Shown here: one piece after another, positions 35,077-45,005 of the stretch
Layout: every line of letters begins with the position of its first letter
Numbering within the stretch: position 1 is the first letter of the stretch
Source: JALYXV01 sp963733505
Lineage (GTDB): Bacteria > Actinomycetota > Acidimicrobiia > Acidimicrobiales > Palsa-688
NCBI GenBank assembly: GCA_963733505.1
Contig: CAVTDW010000017.1
Span: 134,436 to 198,435, forward strand
Reading direction: 5' to 3'
DNA: 64,000 nt
Notes under the pieces: model-generated
The model's input: the letters and a program-made list of their open reading frames with translations, nothing else
Databases searched by the model: none
Told to the model about the DNA's origin: nothing
Made by a program: the position numbers and the translations under genes

Positions 35077-38000
35077 ATGGCGGAGGGCACTGACGGCCTG
35101 GTGGGCGGGACCGAGCGGGAGAGCCGGGGAAGCACGAAGGCCCGGGGTGGGGGGCTTCGTCGTCGTTGGCTGGTTCTCCTGGTCGCCCTGGTGGTCGGCC
35201 TGGGGCTGCCCATCGTCGGGGCGTCGGTGGCCGCGGCGGCGACGACCTACACGGTGACCAACGTCAGCGACTCGGGGACTGGTTCGTTGCGCCAAGCCAT
35301 CATCGACGCCAACAACGGATCCGGCGACGCCCTCATCACATTCGCCATCCCGGGGACGGGCCCGTTCAAGATCTCACCGAGCACGGATCTCGATGCCATC
35401 GACGTGCCCGTGGTCGTCGACGGGTACAGCGAGCCAGGTTCGTCTCGGGCCACGGCCAGCTTGCCCGCCCACATCGAGATTCAGATCGACGGCGGCGGGA
35501 TAGTCCCCGAGGGCATCCAGGTGTCAGATTCGAGTGGGACGACCACCGTCGAGGGGTTGTCGGTCACCAACTTCACCGATTGCGGCATCTGCCTGAACGG
35601 TGACGGCCAGGTCGCCGAGGGCAACTATGTGGGACTGGCGCCCGATGGTTCGACGGAAGGGGCGAATGCGACCGGGATCCAGATCCTCGGCAACGAGGAC
35701 GTGGTGGGTGGCGCGACGCCGGCGGCGCGTAACGTGGTCGACACCGGCGCCGGCGTCGACAATGACGGCGTCTTCAGCCAGGGACTCGCGAGCATCGTGG
35801 AGGGCAACTGGATCGGCCTGAACGCGGCGGGAACGGTCGGGTTGGGTGCCGGCAATGACGTCAACCTGCTCGGCGCCGCCGATAGCCGGATCGTTGGCAA
35901 CGTGCTGACCGGCGACGACACGCAAAATGCATATGGGGTCTGGGCCGACGGCGCAACCGGAACGATCGTGTCGGGCAATCTGATCGGCACGAACCCCGCC
36001 GGGACCGCCGGTCTCGGCAGCCCCGACATTGGCGTCCTCGTCGACAGTGGCGGTAGTGCGTCGGTGACGGGCAACACGATCGCCCACTCGGCCGCCGAGG
36101 GTGTGGGCATCGGCGACTTGTCGACCGACGCGGCCACGGCGACGGTGGAGCAGAACTCGATTTTCGACAACGGCCTTCTCGGTATCGACTTGGGCAATGA
36201 CGGTCTCACGGCCAACGACGGCCCCGGTGACGCTGACACAGGCCCCAACTCGTTGCAGAACTTCCCGACGTTGACGGCTGTGACCCCGGGCTCGAAGACC
36301 ACGATTGCCGGGACGTTGGCCAGTACCGCCAACGCCACGTTCACGGTCGACTTCTACGCCAACCAGGACGTGGATGGTTCCGGCATCGCGGAGGGCCAGA
36401 CGTGGCTGGGATCGACGTCGGTGACAACGGATGGTTCGGGGGTGGCGAACTTCACCGCCACCGGGTTGGGAGCCAGCACCGCGGGGGAGTTCTTCACCGC
36501 CACCGCCACCAACGCGGCCGGTGAGACGTCGGAGTTCAGTGCGACGCCGCCGGTGGCGGTGAACGACACTGCCACCACCCAGGAGAACACGGCGGTCAAC
36601 TTCAACATCCTGGCCAACGACACCGACGTCGACAGCCCGGCCGGTGACCTGACGGTGAACACGGTGAGCGCCCAGACGGGAGGCTCGGCAAGCGTTTCCG
36701 ACGACGGCGACGTCGCCTTCACCCCGACGATGGGGTTCAGCGGCACCGCCTCGTTCTCCTACACCGCGGTTGACCAGACGGGGGCGGTGTCCAACTCGGC
36801 CACGGTGACCATCACCGTGACCGCGGCCGCCAACACCGCCCCGACGTTGGCGCCGATCCCGGACCAGACCGGCGCAGGTGGGCAGCCAGTTGTCGTTCAC
36901 GGCGCACGGCTCGGACAGCGACAGCCCACCCCAGACGCTGACCTATTCGTTGGTCGGCGCCCCGACCGGGGCGGCCATCGACCCGGCCAGCGGGGTGGTG
37001 ACGTGGACGCCGACGGCGGCCCAGATCGGGTCGACGTCGTTCACGGTGAAGGTGACCGACAACGGGACCCCGAACCTGTCGGCCACGACCGGGGTGAACG
37101 TGACGGTGACCGCCGCGGGTACCACCACGGTCGTGACGTCGTCGTCGCCCACGTCCACCTACGGGCAGTCGGTGACGTTCACCGCCACGGTTAGCGGGGG
37201 CGATCACGGCGGCACCGTCGGGTTCTTGGCCGACAACGCCCCGATCGGCGGGTGCGCCACGGTCTCCCTGGGGGGCCCGAACGGCAACCAGGCGTCGTGT
37301 GCCACCTCGACGCTCGCCGCGGGGATGCACACGGTGACGGGCAAGTACAGTGGCGACCCGGCCTCGGCGGCCAGCCAGGACACCCTGACGGGCCAGACCG
37401 TGAACAAGGCCCCGTTGACGGTGACCGCGTCGAGCGGGTCGATGACGTATGGGGGGTACTCCGCCGGCGGTCACGGCGATGATCACGGGGTTCGTGAATG
37501 GTGAGACGGCGGCGGTGTTGACGGCCCAGCCGGTGTGCGTGTCGGGCGGTTCCTCGACGACCCCGGCTGGGGTCCATGTCAACACGACGTCGTGTTCGGG
37601 TGGGGCGGCGGCCAATTACACATTCAGTTTCGTGAAGGGGACGTTGACGGTGAACAAGGCGCCGCTGACGGTGACAGCGTCGAACGCGACGATGACCTAC
37701 GGGGGCACCCCGCCGGCGGTCACGGCGACCATCACGGGATTCGTGAACGGTGAGACCGCCTCGGTGCTCACCGCCCAGCCAGTGTGCACCTCCGGAGCCT
37801 CTTCGACCACGCCGGCGGGGACGTACCCGAACACGACGTCGTGTTCGGGGGCGGCGGCCGCGAACTACGCCTTCACTTATGTGAATGGCACTCTTACGGT
37901 GGGCCAGGCGGTCCTCACGGTGACCGCGTCAGACGGGTCGATGACCTACGGCGGGACGTCACCGACCATTACGGCCACGATTACCGGGTTCGTGAACGGT

Positions 38001-40130
38001 GAGACGGCATCGGTGCTCACCGCCCAGCCGGTGTGCGTGTCCGGCGCATCCTCGACCACCCCCGCCGGGACCTACCCGAACACCACCTCGTGCTCGGGTG
38101 GGGCGGCCGCCCACTACACGTTCAGTTTCGTGAAGGGCACGTTGACGGTGAACAAGGCTCCGCTGACGGTGACCGCGTCGAACGCGACGATGACCTACGG
38201 CGGGACCCCGCCGGCGGTCACGGCGACCATCACGGGGTTCGTGAACGGTGAGACGGCGGCGGTGTTGACGGCCCAGCCGGTGTGCGTGTCGGGTGGTTCT
38301 GCGACCACCCCGGCCGGGACGTACCCGAATACCACGTCGTGTTCGGGTGGGGCGGCCGCCAACTACACGTTCAGTTTCGTGAAGGGCACGTTGACGGTGA
38401 ACAAGGCTCCGCTGACGGTGACCGCGTCGAACGCGACGATGACCTACGGCGGGACCCCGCCGGCGGTCACGGCGACCATCACGGGGTTCGTGAACGGTGA
38501 GACGGCGGCGGTGTTGACGGCCCAGCCGGTGTGCGTGTCGGGTGGTTCTGCGACCACCCCGGCCGGGACGTACCCGAATACCACGTCGTGTTCGGGTGGG
38601 GCGGCCGCCAACTACACGTTCAGTTTCGTGAAGGGCACGTTGACGGTGAACAAGGCTCCGCTGACGGTGACCGCGTCGAACGCGACGATGACCTACGGCG
38701 GGACCCCGCCGACGGTCACGGCGACCATCACGGGGTTCGTGAACGGTGAGACGGCGGCGGTGTTGACGGCCCAGCCGGTGTGCGTGTCGGGTGGTTCTGC
38801 GACCACCCCGGCCGGGACGTACCCGAATACCACGTCGTGTTCGGGTGGGGCGGCCGCCAACTACACGTTCAGTTTCGTGAAGGGCACGTTGACGGTGAAC
38901 AAGGCTCCGCTGACGGTGACCGCGTCGAACGCGACGATGACCTACGGGGGCACCCCGCCGGCGGTCACGGCGACCATCACGGGGTTCGTGAACGGTGAGA
39001 CGGCGGCGGTGTTGACGGCCCAGCCGGTGTGCACCGCCAACGCGGTCCCGTCGCCCAACGCGGGGACCTACCCCAACAAGACGTCGTGCTCGGGGGGAGC
39101 GGCGGCCAACTACACGTTCAGTTTCGTGAAGGGGACGTTGACGGTGACCCCGGCCCCGCTGACGGTCACCGCGGACAACCAAACCCGGTTCTTCGGGCAA
39201 CCCAACCCGACGTTGACCTTCACGGTGCACGGCCTGGTCAACGGTGACACCCAGGCGGCGGTGCTGACCGGCGCCGCCAAGGTCACGACGACCGCCACAC
39301 CCGCCTCCCCACCGGGCGGCTACCCCATCAAGATCAGTGTCGGCACATTGGCCACCAACGGGAACTACACGTTGACGACGTTTACCAACGGCACCCTGAC
39401 GGTGACCAAGGCCCCGACCGTGACCACCGTGACCGTCAACCCGACGTCATCGAGCTTCGGGTCGCCGGTCACGATCACCGCCACGGTGGCCCCGAACCCG
39501 GCTACCAACGTGGCGTCCCCGTCGGGGACCGTGACGTTCACCGTTGACGGTGCCACCAGCCCCGTGGCCACCGTCGCCCTGGTGAACGGGAAGGCGACGC
39601 TGACCACCTCCGCCCTGGGCGCGGGCAGCCACCAGGTCACCGCCACCTACAGCGGCGACGGCGACTTCCTCGCCTCCGCCAGCACCCCGACCGGGCTCAC
39701 CGTGACCTGCACTCAGACCATCACGGGGAACCATTCGGGGTCGGTCGTGATCGCGACCGGGGCGGCCTGCATCCTCAACGCCACCGTCACCGGGTCGGTG
39801 ACCGTCCAAGCGGGGGCCACCCTCGACGTGGAGAACAGCACCGTCACCGGCGCCGTCACCGCCAACAGCCCCCTGGGCCTGCGGATGTGCGGGACCAGTA
39901 CCGGCGGGTCGGTCACCGTGACCGGGGCGACCGGGCTGGTCGTCATCGGCGACCCCGGCGACGCCGCCTGCACCCCCAACACCATCGGCGGCACCCTCAC
40001 CTTGCAGAACAACACCGGGGGCGTCGAAGCCATCAACAACAATGTCGGTACCGTCGTCGCCAGCAACAACAGTGGCCCCGGCCCCTTCCCCGGCGACCCC
40101 ACCACCATCACCGGCAACACACCCCGGTGA
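35077..40130 (+). CDS. Very large secreted surface protein with beta-helix, Ig-like and MBG repeats (two frameshifts)
   Basis: About 1,680 residues once two surplus bases (near 36872 and 37456) are removed, as the paralog at 59612 shows. Order: positively charged N-terminus and a signal peptide (LVLLVALVVGLGLPIVGASV, cut after AAAA), then a right-handed parallel beta-helix domain beginning TYTVTNVSDSGTGSLRQA. Next are an Ig/cadherin-like domain (NDTATTQENTAVNFNILAND), a putative-Ig He_PIG domain (PTLAPIPDQT, then LTYSLVGAPTGAAIDP) and a bacterial Ig-like 3 domain. Seven MBG-type repeats of 83 residues follow, then another Ig-like domain and a C-terminal beta-solenoid. No LPxTG or transmembrane anchor is visible at the end. 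It is likely secreted or wall-associated and adhesive. Confidence 0.82.
37403..39146 (+). repeat. Seven tandem 249-bp repeats encoding MBG domains
   Basis: Units begin at 37403, 37653, 37902, 38151, 38400, 38649 and 38898. The first is 250 bp because of the surplus base. Each encodes 83 residues starting NKAPLTVTASNATMTYGGTP. Units 4 and 5 appear identical over 249 bp and unit 6 differs by one base (GCG to ACG), which points to very recent duplication. Repeat number may differ between strains, and assembly of this region from short reads would be unreliable. Confidence 0.93.
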
Positions 40131-40168
40131 CCTCGCCCACCTAAGCCACACCCAAGCCCCGCCCGATC

Positions 40169-40197
40169 CGCTCCGGCCGGAACCACCGGCCGGAGCG
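40169..40197 (+). terminator. Hairpin after surface-protein gene 1
   Basis: A perfect 12-bp stem (CGCTCCGGCCGG with CCGGCCGGAGCG) closes a 5-nt loop 38 bp after the stop at 40130. No T-run follows. Position and strength fit a terminator. Confidence 0.6.
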
Positions 40198-40277
40198 CCC
40201 GGCCCCTGCGTTGCGCCGGCCGCCCAATTGGGGGCATTGTCGCGCTGGGCGGTCGGGCGGAGGAGTGTGGCGACAAC

Positions 40278-40442
40278 GTGAATGAGGTCGTTTCTTCCAC
40301 AGGTGCAGCCCCGGCGGGGTTGCCCACGACCACACCCCGAGCGTCGCTGGTCGGGCGGGGCGCGGAGCTGGATCGGCTGCGCCGCCTGCTCTCGTTGGCG
40401 GCGGGGGGCGACGCCGAGCGCCGATTCCACTGTTCAGGCTGA
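40278..40442 (+). pseudogene. N-terminal remnant of a LuxR/AAA-type ATPase regulator
   Basis: A 54-codon frame from a GTG encodes a short N-terminus followed by SLVGRGAELDRLRRLLSLAAGGDAERR. The segment GRxxELxxLxxLL is the typical opening of AAA-ATPase regulators of the LuxR/adenylate-cyclase type, where it precedes the Walker A motif by about 20 residues. Here the frame stops before any P-loop and no continuation is found in the other frames before the SDR gene. It looks like the stump of a deleted gene. Confidence 0.5.
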
Positions 40443-40525
40443 TTTCCCGGCCAACAGGGGCGGACCTGGACTCGGCCGAGCGGGGAAACGCCCGACCCGC
40501 TTCGGCGTGGAGGGCGGCGAAAGAA

Positions 40526-41221
40526 TCAGAAGGGGACCGGTGCGCCGTCGCGGTAGAAGCCGCCCGTGGGGCCGCTATCAGGGAGGTCGACCGCCCAGAC
40601 GACACTGGCGGCGCCATCGGCAACCGGCCGACCGCCCGGGCCCCCCATGTCCGTCGCGACCCAGCCCGGGCAGACGCTGTTCACCAGGATCCCCTCTGGT
40701 CGGAGCTCGGCCGCCAGCATGCGGGTGAGCGCGTTCAGGGCAGCCTTGGAGGCGCTGTAGGCCGGGGTGCCGCCCCCCATCGATGCCAGCGACCCGCTTT
40801 CACTGGAGACGTTGACGATGCGACCGTGCTCGCTGGCGCGCAGGAGTGGGAGGAAGGCGTTGACCGCCCGCCAGGCACCGACCAGGTTGGTGTCGAGCGC
40901 CTCGGCGACGATGGCCAGGTCGGCGCCCGCCGCCTGCTGCCAGCGGTCGTAGTGAATGGCGGCGTTGTTGACCAGGATGTCGAGGCGGCGGTAGCTGCTG
41001 GCGAGCTCTGCGGCTACCGCGTCGAGGGTCGACTGATCGGTTACGTCGAGGCGGCGGACCACGATGTCGCCGCCGGCGTCGATGAGCGGCCGGGCAACCG
41101 CTTCGCCTTGGGCCACGTCGCGGGCCCCGAGCACGACCGTGTCGCCGCGGTCGGCGAGTTGGCGGACCACTTCGAAGCCGATGCCACGGTTGGCCCCGGT
41201 AACGACGGCGATTCGATTCAC
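40526..41221 (-). CDS. Short-chain dehydrogenase/reductase
   Basis: From the GTG at 41221 the enzyme has 231 residues and a classical SDR layout. The cofactor motif is TGANRGIG near residue 8, the acidic or Arg choice after strand 2 is GARD (favouring NADP), and NNAA appears in LDILVNNAAIHYD. Catalytic Ser is in NVSSESGSL and YSASK gives the Tyr and Lys; CPGWVATDMGG is the usual following loop. It should oxidise or reduce a small alcohol or carbonyl. It is divergent from the VIT1-type gene, with starts 36 bp apart. Confidence 0.9.
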   Translation of the reverse strand: MNRIAVVTGANRGIGFEVVRQLADRGDTVVLGARDVAQGEAVARPLIDAGGDIVVRRLDVTDQSTLDAVAAELASSYRRLDILVNNAAIHYDRWQQAAGADLAIVAEALDTNLVGAWRAVNAFLPLLRASEHGRIVNVSSESGSLASMGGGTPAYSASKAALNALTRMLAAELRPEGILVNSVCPGWVATDMGGPGGRPVADGAASVVWAVDLPDSGPTGGFYRDGAPVPF

Positions 41222-41257
41222 GTGCACTCCTTGGTCATTTGGAACGAAACTCCGGGC

Positions 41258-42385
41258 ATGGCCGCTGCTGATGTCCGCCGCTACCGGGCCAACCGCCAAG
41301 CCGAGTTCGACTCGGCCTATGTCTACCGGGCCATGGCGGCGGCCGAGCCGAGCGAGCAACTGTCCTCGGTCTACCGCCGCTTGGCCGAGGTGGAGGAACG
41401 CCACCTCGGGTTCTGGGAGGACCGGATCCGCGCCGAGGGGGTGGACCCAAGACCGAGGACCCCGTCATGGCGGGCTCGCACCATGGGATTTCTGGCGCGC
41501 CGGTTCGGGCCCCAGTTGGTCTTGCGGACAGTGGCGACCCTCGAACAGATCGACCAGACCGGCTACGACGACCAACCCGAGACCGAAGGCACGCCGATGC
41601 GTGACCAGGAGCGGTCCCACGCCCGGGTGCTGCGCTATGTGGCGGGCGGGTCACCTCGCGGCGTGGCGGGCGAGACGCTGGGCCGGATCGAGGGCCGCCA
41701 CCCGGCGCTGGGCGGCAACGCCCTGCGAGCCGCGGTCCTCGGCGCCAACGACGGGCTGACGTCCAACCTGGCGTTGGTCATGGGTGTGGCGGGGGCCCAG
41801 CTCACGTCCTCCGCCATCCTCATCACCGGACTTACCGGCTTGCTGGCCGGGGCTTTTTCGATGGCCATCGGGGAGTGGATCTCGGTGCAAAGCGCCCGGG
41901 AGCTGTATCAGCGCCAGGTCCGCACCGAGGCGGCCGAGATTCGCTCCGTTCCTGACGAGGAGGAAGAAGAGCTGGCCCTCATCTACCAGGCCAAGGGAAT
42001 TCCCGAGGACGAGGCCCGCCAGGTCGCCAAGCGGCTCATGGCCGACCCTGGGGCGGCATTGGACGCCATGGTGCGAGAGGAGCTGGGGCTCGACCCCGCC
42101 TCCCTCGGCGGCTCGCCCTACTCGGCGGGGGCCTCGTCGTTCGCCCTGTTCGCGATTGGCGCGTTCATCCCGCTGATCCCCTACCTCTTCGTGGGCGGAA
42201 CAGCCGCGGTCGCGGCCGCCATCGTCTGCGCGGCCGCCGGTCTGTTCGTGATCGGGGCCCTGATCACATTGCTGACCGGCCGCAGCGCCTTGTTCTCAGG
42301 CACCCGCCAGCTGGTGTTCGGTCTCCTGGCGGCCGGAGCGACCTACGGCCTCGGGCGACTCATCGGGACCGTCGTCGGCGGCTAG
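41258..42385 (+). CDS. VIT1/CCC1-family iron/manganese transporter with ferritin-like N-terminal domain
   Basis: The 375-residue protein fuses a soluble ferritin/rubrerythrin-like domain (residues 1-140: FDSAYVYRAMAAAEPSEQL, LAEVEERHLGFWEDRI, then DQERSHARVLRYV, with Glu and ExxH metal ligands) to a VIT1 membrane domain. The latter has the signature GANDGLTSNLALVMGVAGA, the loop MAIGEWISVQSARELYQRQ and five helices. The acidic VPDEEEEELALIYQAKG segment is the cytoplasmic metal-binding helix of VIT1. It probably exports or stores Fe2+ or Mn2+. The start at 41258 is chosen because the upstream open frame is antisense SDR sequence. Confidence 0.9.
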   Translation: MAAADVRRYRANRQAEFDSAYVYRAMAAAEPSEQLSSVYRRLAEVEERHLGFWEDRIRAEGVDPRPRTPSWRARTMGFLARRFGPQLVLRTVATLEQIDQTGYDDQPETEGTPMRDQERSHARVLRYVAGGSPRGVAGETLGRIEGRHPALGGNALRAAVLGANDGLTSNLALVMGVAGAQLTSSAILITGLTGLLAGAFSMAIGEWISVQSARELYQRQVRTEAAEIRSVPDEEEEELALIYQAKGIPEDEARQVAKRLMADPGAALDAMVREELGLDPASLGGSPYSAGASSFALFAIGAFIPLIPYLFVGGTAAVAAAIVCAAAGLFVIGALITLLTGRSALFSGTRQLVFGLLAAGATYGLGRLIGTVVGG

Positions 42386-42439
42386 TCCGCAGTCAGTCCG
42401 CGGCTAGTCCGCGGTCAGTCCGCGGTTAGTCCGCGGTCA
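42385..42439. repeat. Five 11-bp tandem repeats between convergent genes
   Basis: Units are GTCCGCAGTCA, GTCCGCGGCTA, GTCCGCGGTCA, GTCCGCGGTTA and GTCCGCGGTCA, running from the last base of the VIT1-type stop to the stop of the antitoxin-family gene. Every unit ends in a trinucleotide that can be a stop codon on one strand (TCA or CTA/TTA). It may be a slippage product. Confidence 0.85.
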
Positions 42440-42610
42440 GTTCTGGTCCGGGATCAGGTCCTTGATCTTGTCTCCGACCATGTCGACCTTGTCCTCGTGG
42501 CCGAACTTGTCGCTGACCAGGTCACCTACCTTGTCGACCGCGTCGTCAACCTGGTCGGCGTGCTCCGCCGCCAAGTCCTTCGCCTTGTCCGCCAAGCCAC
42601 CTAGATCCAC
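42437..42610 (-). CDS. MT0933-like antitoxin-family small protein (57 residues)
   Basis: The gene starts at a GTG (42610) behind an excellent Shine-Dalgarno (AAGGAGGA on the minus strand). The product is a highly charged, amphipathic helix-rich chain: LADKAKDLAAEHADQVDDA followed by VDKVGDLVSDKFGHEDKVD. This matches the small actinobacterial family annotated as MT0933-like antitoxin (Rv0909 type). No toxin gene lies beside it, so it may be a solitary stress protein of that family rather than half of a toxin-antitoxin pair. The stop codon is part of an 11-bp tandem repeat. Confidence 0.75.
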   Translation of the reverse strand: MDLGGLADKAKDLAAEHADQVDDAVDKVGDLVSDKFGHEDKVDMVGDKIKDLIPDQN

Positions 42611-42736
42611 GGGACTCCTCCTTGGTGTTTCGACGACGGCAACCCGTCCGTGATTGCGAATCTACCGGGCCGCACTTTGTGATTCGTACCGTCGCCATTG
42701 CCATCGCCATCGCGACCGGTCTGGCCTGGGCGTTGC

Positions 42737-44836
42737 TCAGCCGACGCGTCGCAGAAGGATGAGCGAACGGCCCTGGATCTGGGTCTGTTGGTTGGCGTCC
42801 ACCTGGTCGCCCTCGGCCAGGGCGTCGGCGGTATCGAGGGTCCGGATCCAACGCTTGCCAAAACGCTCTTCGGGCAGGGTGAAATCGATCGGTTCGTGGT
42901 GGGCGTTGAAGAGCACCAGGAACGTGTCGTCGACGATCCGGTCCCCCCGGCTGTCGGGCCCCGGGATTGCCTCGCCGTTCAAGAAGACGGCCATGGACTT
43001 GGCGTATCCCTCCTGCCAGTCGTCCTCGCTCATTTCGCTGCCGTCGGGCCCGAACCAGGCGACGTCGTCGACGCCCCCGCCATGCAGCGCCCGGCCCTGG
43101 AAGTATTCGCGGCGCCGGAATACCGGGTGATGCCGGCGGATCGCCAGTAGCCGCTGAGTAAACGCGATCAGGCTTCCGTCCTGATGCTCCCAGTCGAACC
43201 AGGAGGTTTCGTTGTCCTGGCAGTAGGCGTTGTTGTTTCCGCCCTGGGTCCGGGCCATCTCGTCGCCGCCAAGGAGCATCGGTATGCCCTGCGACAGCAG
43301 GAGGGTGGCGAGAAAGTTGCGCCGCTGCCGGGCCCGCAACTCGAGCACCTCGGGGTCATCGGTCGGACCCTCGACGCCGCAGTTCCAGGATCGGTTGTGG
43401 CTCTCGCCGTCGGCGTTGCCTTCCCCGTTGGCCTCGTTGTGCTTCTCGTTGTACGCCGTGAGGTCGGCGAGGGTGAAGCCGTCATGGGCGGTGAGGAAGT
43501 TGATGCTGGCCGAGGGCCGCCGGCCCTCGCGCTCGTAGAGGTCGGAGCTGCCCGTGAATCGGTACGCCAGCTCCGCCAGGGTTTGGTTCTCGCCCCGCCA
43601 GAAGTCGCGGACGGTATCGCGGTACTTGCCGTTCCATTCCGACCACAGAGGCGGGAAGTTGCCGACCTGGTAGCCGCCTTCGCCGATATCCCAGGGCTCC
43701 GCGATCAACTTGACCTGGCTGATCACCGGATCCTGCTGGATGAGGTCGAAGAACGCCGACAGCCGGTCGACCTCGTGGAACTGGCGGGCCAAGGTGGCGG
43801 CGAGATCAAAACGGAACCCGTCGACGTGCATGTCGAGGACCCAATACCGAAGCGAGTCCATGATCAGCTGCAGGACGTGGGGGTGGCCGACGTTGAGGCT
43901 GTTACCGGTGCCGGTCGTGTCGTAGTAGAAGCGCCGATTGTCGGGTACCAGCCGGTAGTACGCCGGATTGTCGATCCCCTTCATGGAGAGGATCGGACCC
44001 ATGTGGTTGCCCTCGGCGGTGTGGTTGTAGACGACATCGAGGATCACCTCGATACCGTGCGCGTGCAGCATCTTGACCATGTCCTTGAACTCGGCGACGT
44101 GCTGGCCGTTGCGCCGCCGGCTCCCGTAGTCGATATGCGGTGCCAAGAAGGCGATCGAGTTGTAGCCCCAGTAGTTGCGCAGACCTTGTTCCATCAGATG
44201 TGAGTCGTGCACGAACTGGTGAACCGGCAGGAGCTCGACCGCGGTGACGCCGAGCGACAGGAGGTACTCGATCGATGCCGGGTGGGCGAGTCCGGCGTAG
44301 GTCCCTCGAAACGCCTCGGGGATGCGCGGGTTCGTCTGCGTGAAGCCCTTGACATGGACCTCGTACAGGACCGTTTCGTGCCACGGTGTTCGGGGATGAC
44401 GGTCGTTTTCCCATTCGAAGTAGGGATTGATGACCACCGCCTTGGGAACATGCGGCGCACTGTCGTCGTCGTTGTTCAGGTCGTCAGGGCTGCCGAAGCG
44501 GTATTCGAAGAGCGACTCATCCCAGTCCACGCCGCCGTCGAGGGCCTTGGCGTAGGGGTCGATGAGCAGCTTGGAGGGCCGGCACCGCAGGCCGTCGTCG
44601 GGGTCGTAGGGGCCATGGACGCGGTAGCCGTAGCGCTGGCCCGGCAGGACGTCGGGAACGTAGCCGTGCCAGCACAATGCGGTGGACTCGGGCAGGTCGA
44701 GGCGAGTCTCGACGCCGGCCGCATCGAACAGGCACAGCTCGACGCGTTCGGCGACTGACGAGAACAACGAGAAGTTGGTTCCCACTCCACTGAATGAAGC
44801 CCCGAGGGGGTAGGGCTGTCCGGGCCAGATTCGCAC
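42737..44836 (-). CDS. glgX: Glycogen debranching enzyme GlgX
   Basis: The 699-residue protein is a GH13 isoamylase-type enzyme with an N-terminal CBM48-like domain (PGQPYPLGASFSGVGTNFSLF). The catalytic barrel has DVVYNHTAEGNHMGP, the nucleophile Asp in HVDGFRFDLAATLA, the acid Glu in KLIAEPWDIGEGGY and the transition-state Asp in FLTAHDGFTLADL. GlgX removes the alpha-1,6-linked stubs left by glycogen phosphorylase. The length is usual. It is divergent from the second aldo/keto reductase gene with 169 bp between starts. No other glycogen gene is in the window. Confidence 0.95.
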   Translation of the reverse strand: MRIWPGQPYPLGASFSGVGTNFSLFSSVAERVELCLFDAAGVETRLDLPESTALCWHGYVPDVLPGQRYGYRVHGPYDPDDGLRCRPSKLLIDPYAKALDGGVDWDESLFEYRFGSPDDLNNDDDSAPHVPKAVVINPYFEWENDRHPRTPWHETVLYEVHVKGFTQTNPRIPEAFRGTYAGLAHPASIEYLLSLGVTAVELLPVHQFVHDSHLMEQGLRNYWGYNSIAFLAPHIDYGSRRRNGQHVAEFKDMVKMLHAHGIEVILDVVYNHTAEGNHMGPILSMKGIDNPAYYRLVPDNRRFYYDTTGTGNSLNVGHPHVLQLIMDSLRYWVLDMHVDGFRFDLAATLARQFHEVDRLSAFFDLIQQDPVISQVKLIAEPWDIGEGGYQVGNFPPLWSEWNGKYRDTVRDFWRGENQTLAELAYRFTGSSDLYEREGRRPSASINFLTAHDGFTLADLTAYNEKHNEANGEGNADGESHNRSWNCGVEGPTDDPEVLELRARQRRNFLATLLLSQGIPMLLGGDEMARTQGGNNNAYCQDNETSWFDWEHQDGSLIAFTQRLLAIRRHHPVFRRREYFQGRALHGGGVDDVAWFGPDGSEMSEDDWQEGYAKSMAVFLNGEAIPGPDSRGDRIVDDTFLVLFNAHHEPIDFTLPEERFGKRWIRTLDTADALAEGDQVDANQQTQIQGRSLILLRRVG

Positions 44837-45005
44837 CCGGCGACCCTACCCACCGTCTCAGGCCAATAACCCGAGGAGGTGCCCGGGCGCCGAGAGCGGG
44901 CTGTTCTGTGGAGGGAACCTGTTGTCGGGCCAACCCATACTCGCCATAGTTGGGTCAGAGGACGTGTTCGCGACCGACAGCGCCGCGCACGAGGAGACGA
45001 CGCCG

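Noticed and set aside
37403..39146. Regular direct repeats that might suggest a CRISPR array.
   Set aside because: Units are 249 bp, directly adjacent, in frame and code for MBG domains. There are no short repeats with unique spacers and no cas genes.
42437..42610. Interpreting the MT0933-like gene as half of a complete toxin-antitoxin system.
   Set aside because: No toxin-like ORF is adjacent on either strand.
42679..42762. A 27-codon plus-strand frame encoding a hydrophobic peptide (VIRTVAIAIAIATGLAWALL).
   Set aside because: It lacks a ribosome binding site and overlaps the 3' end of glgX. The hydrophobic run comes from a GCC/ATC repeat.
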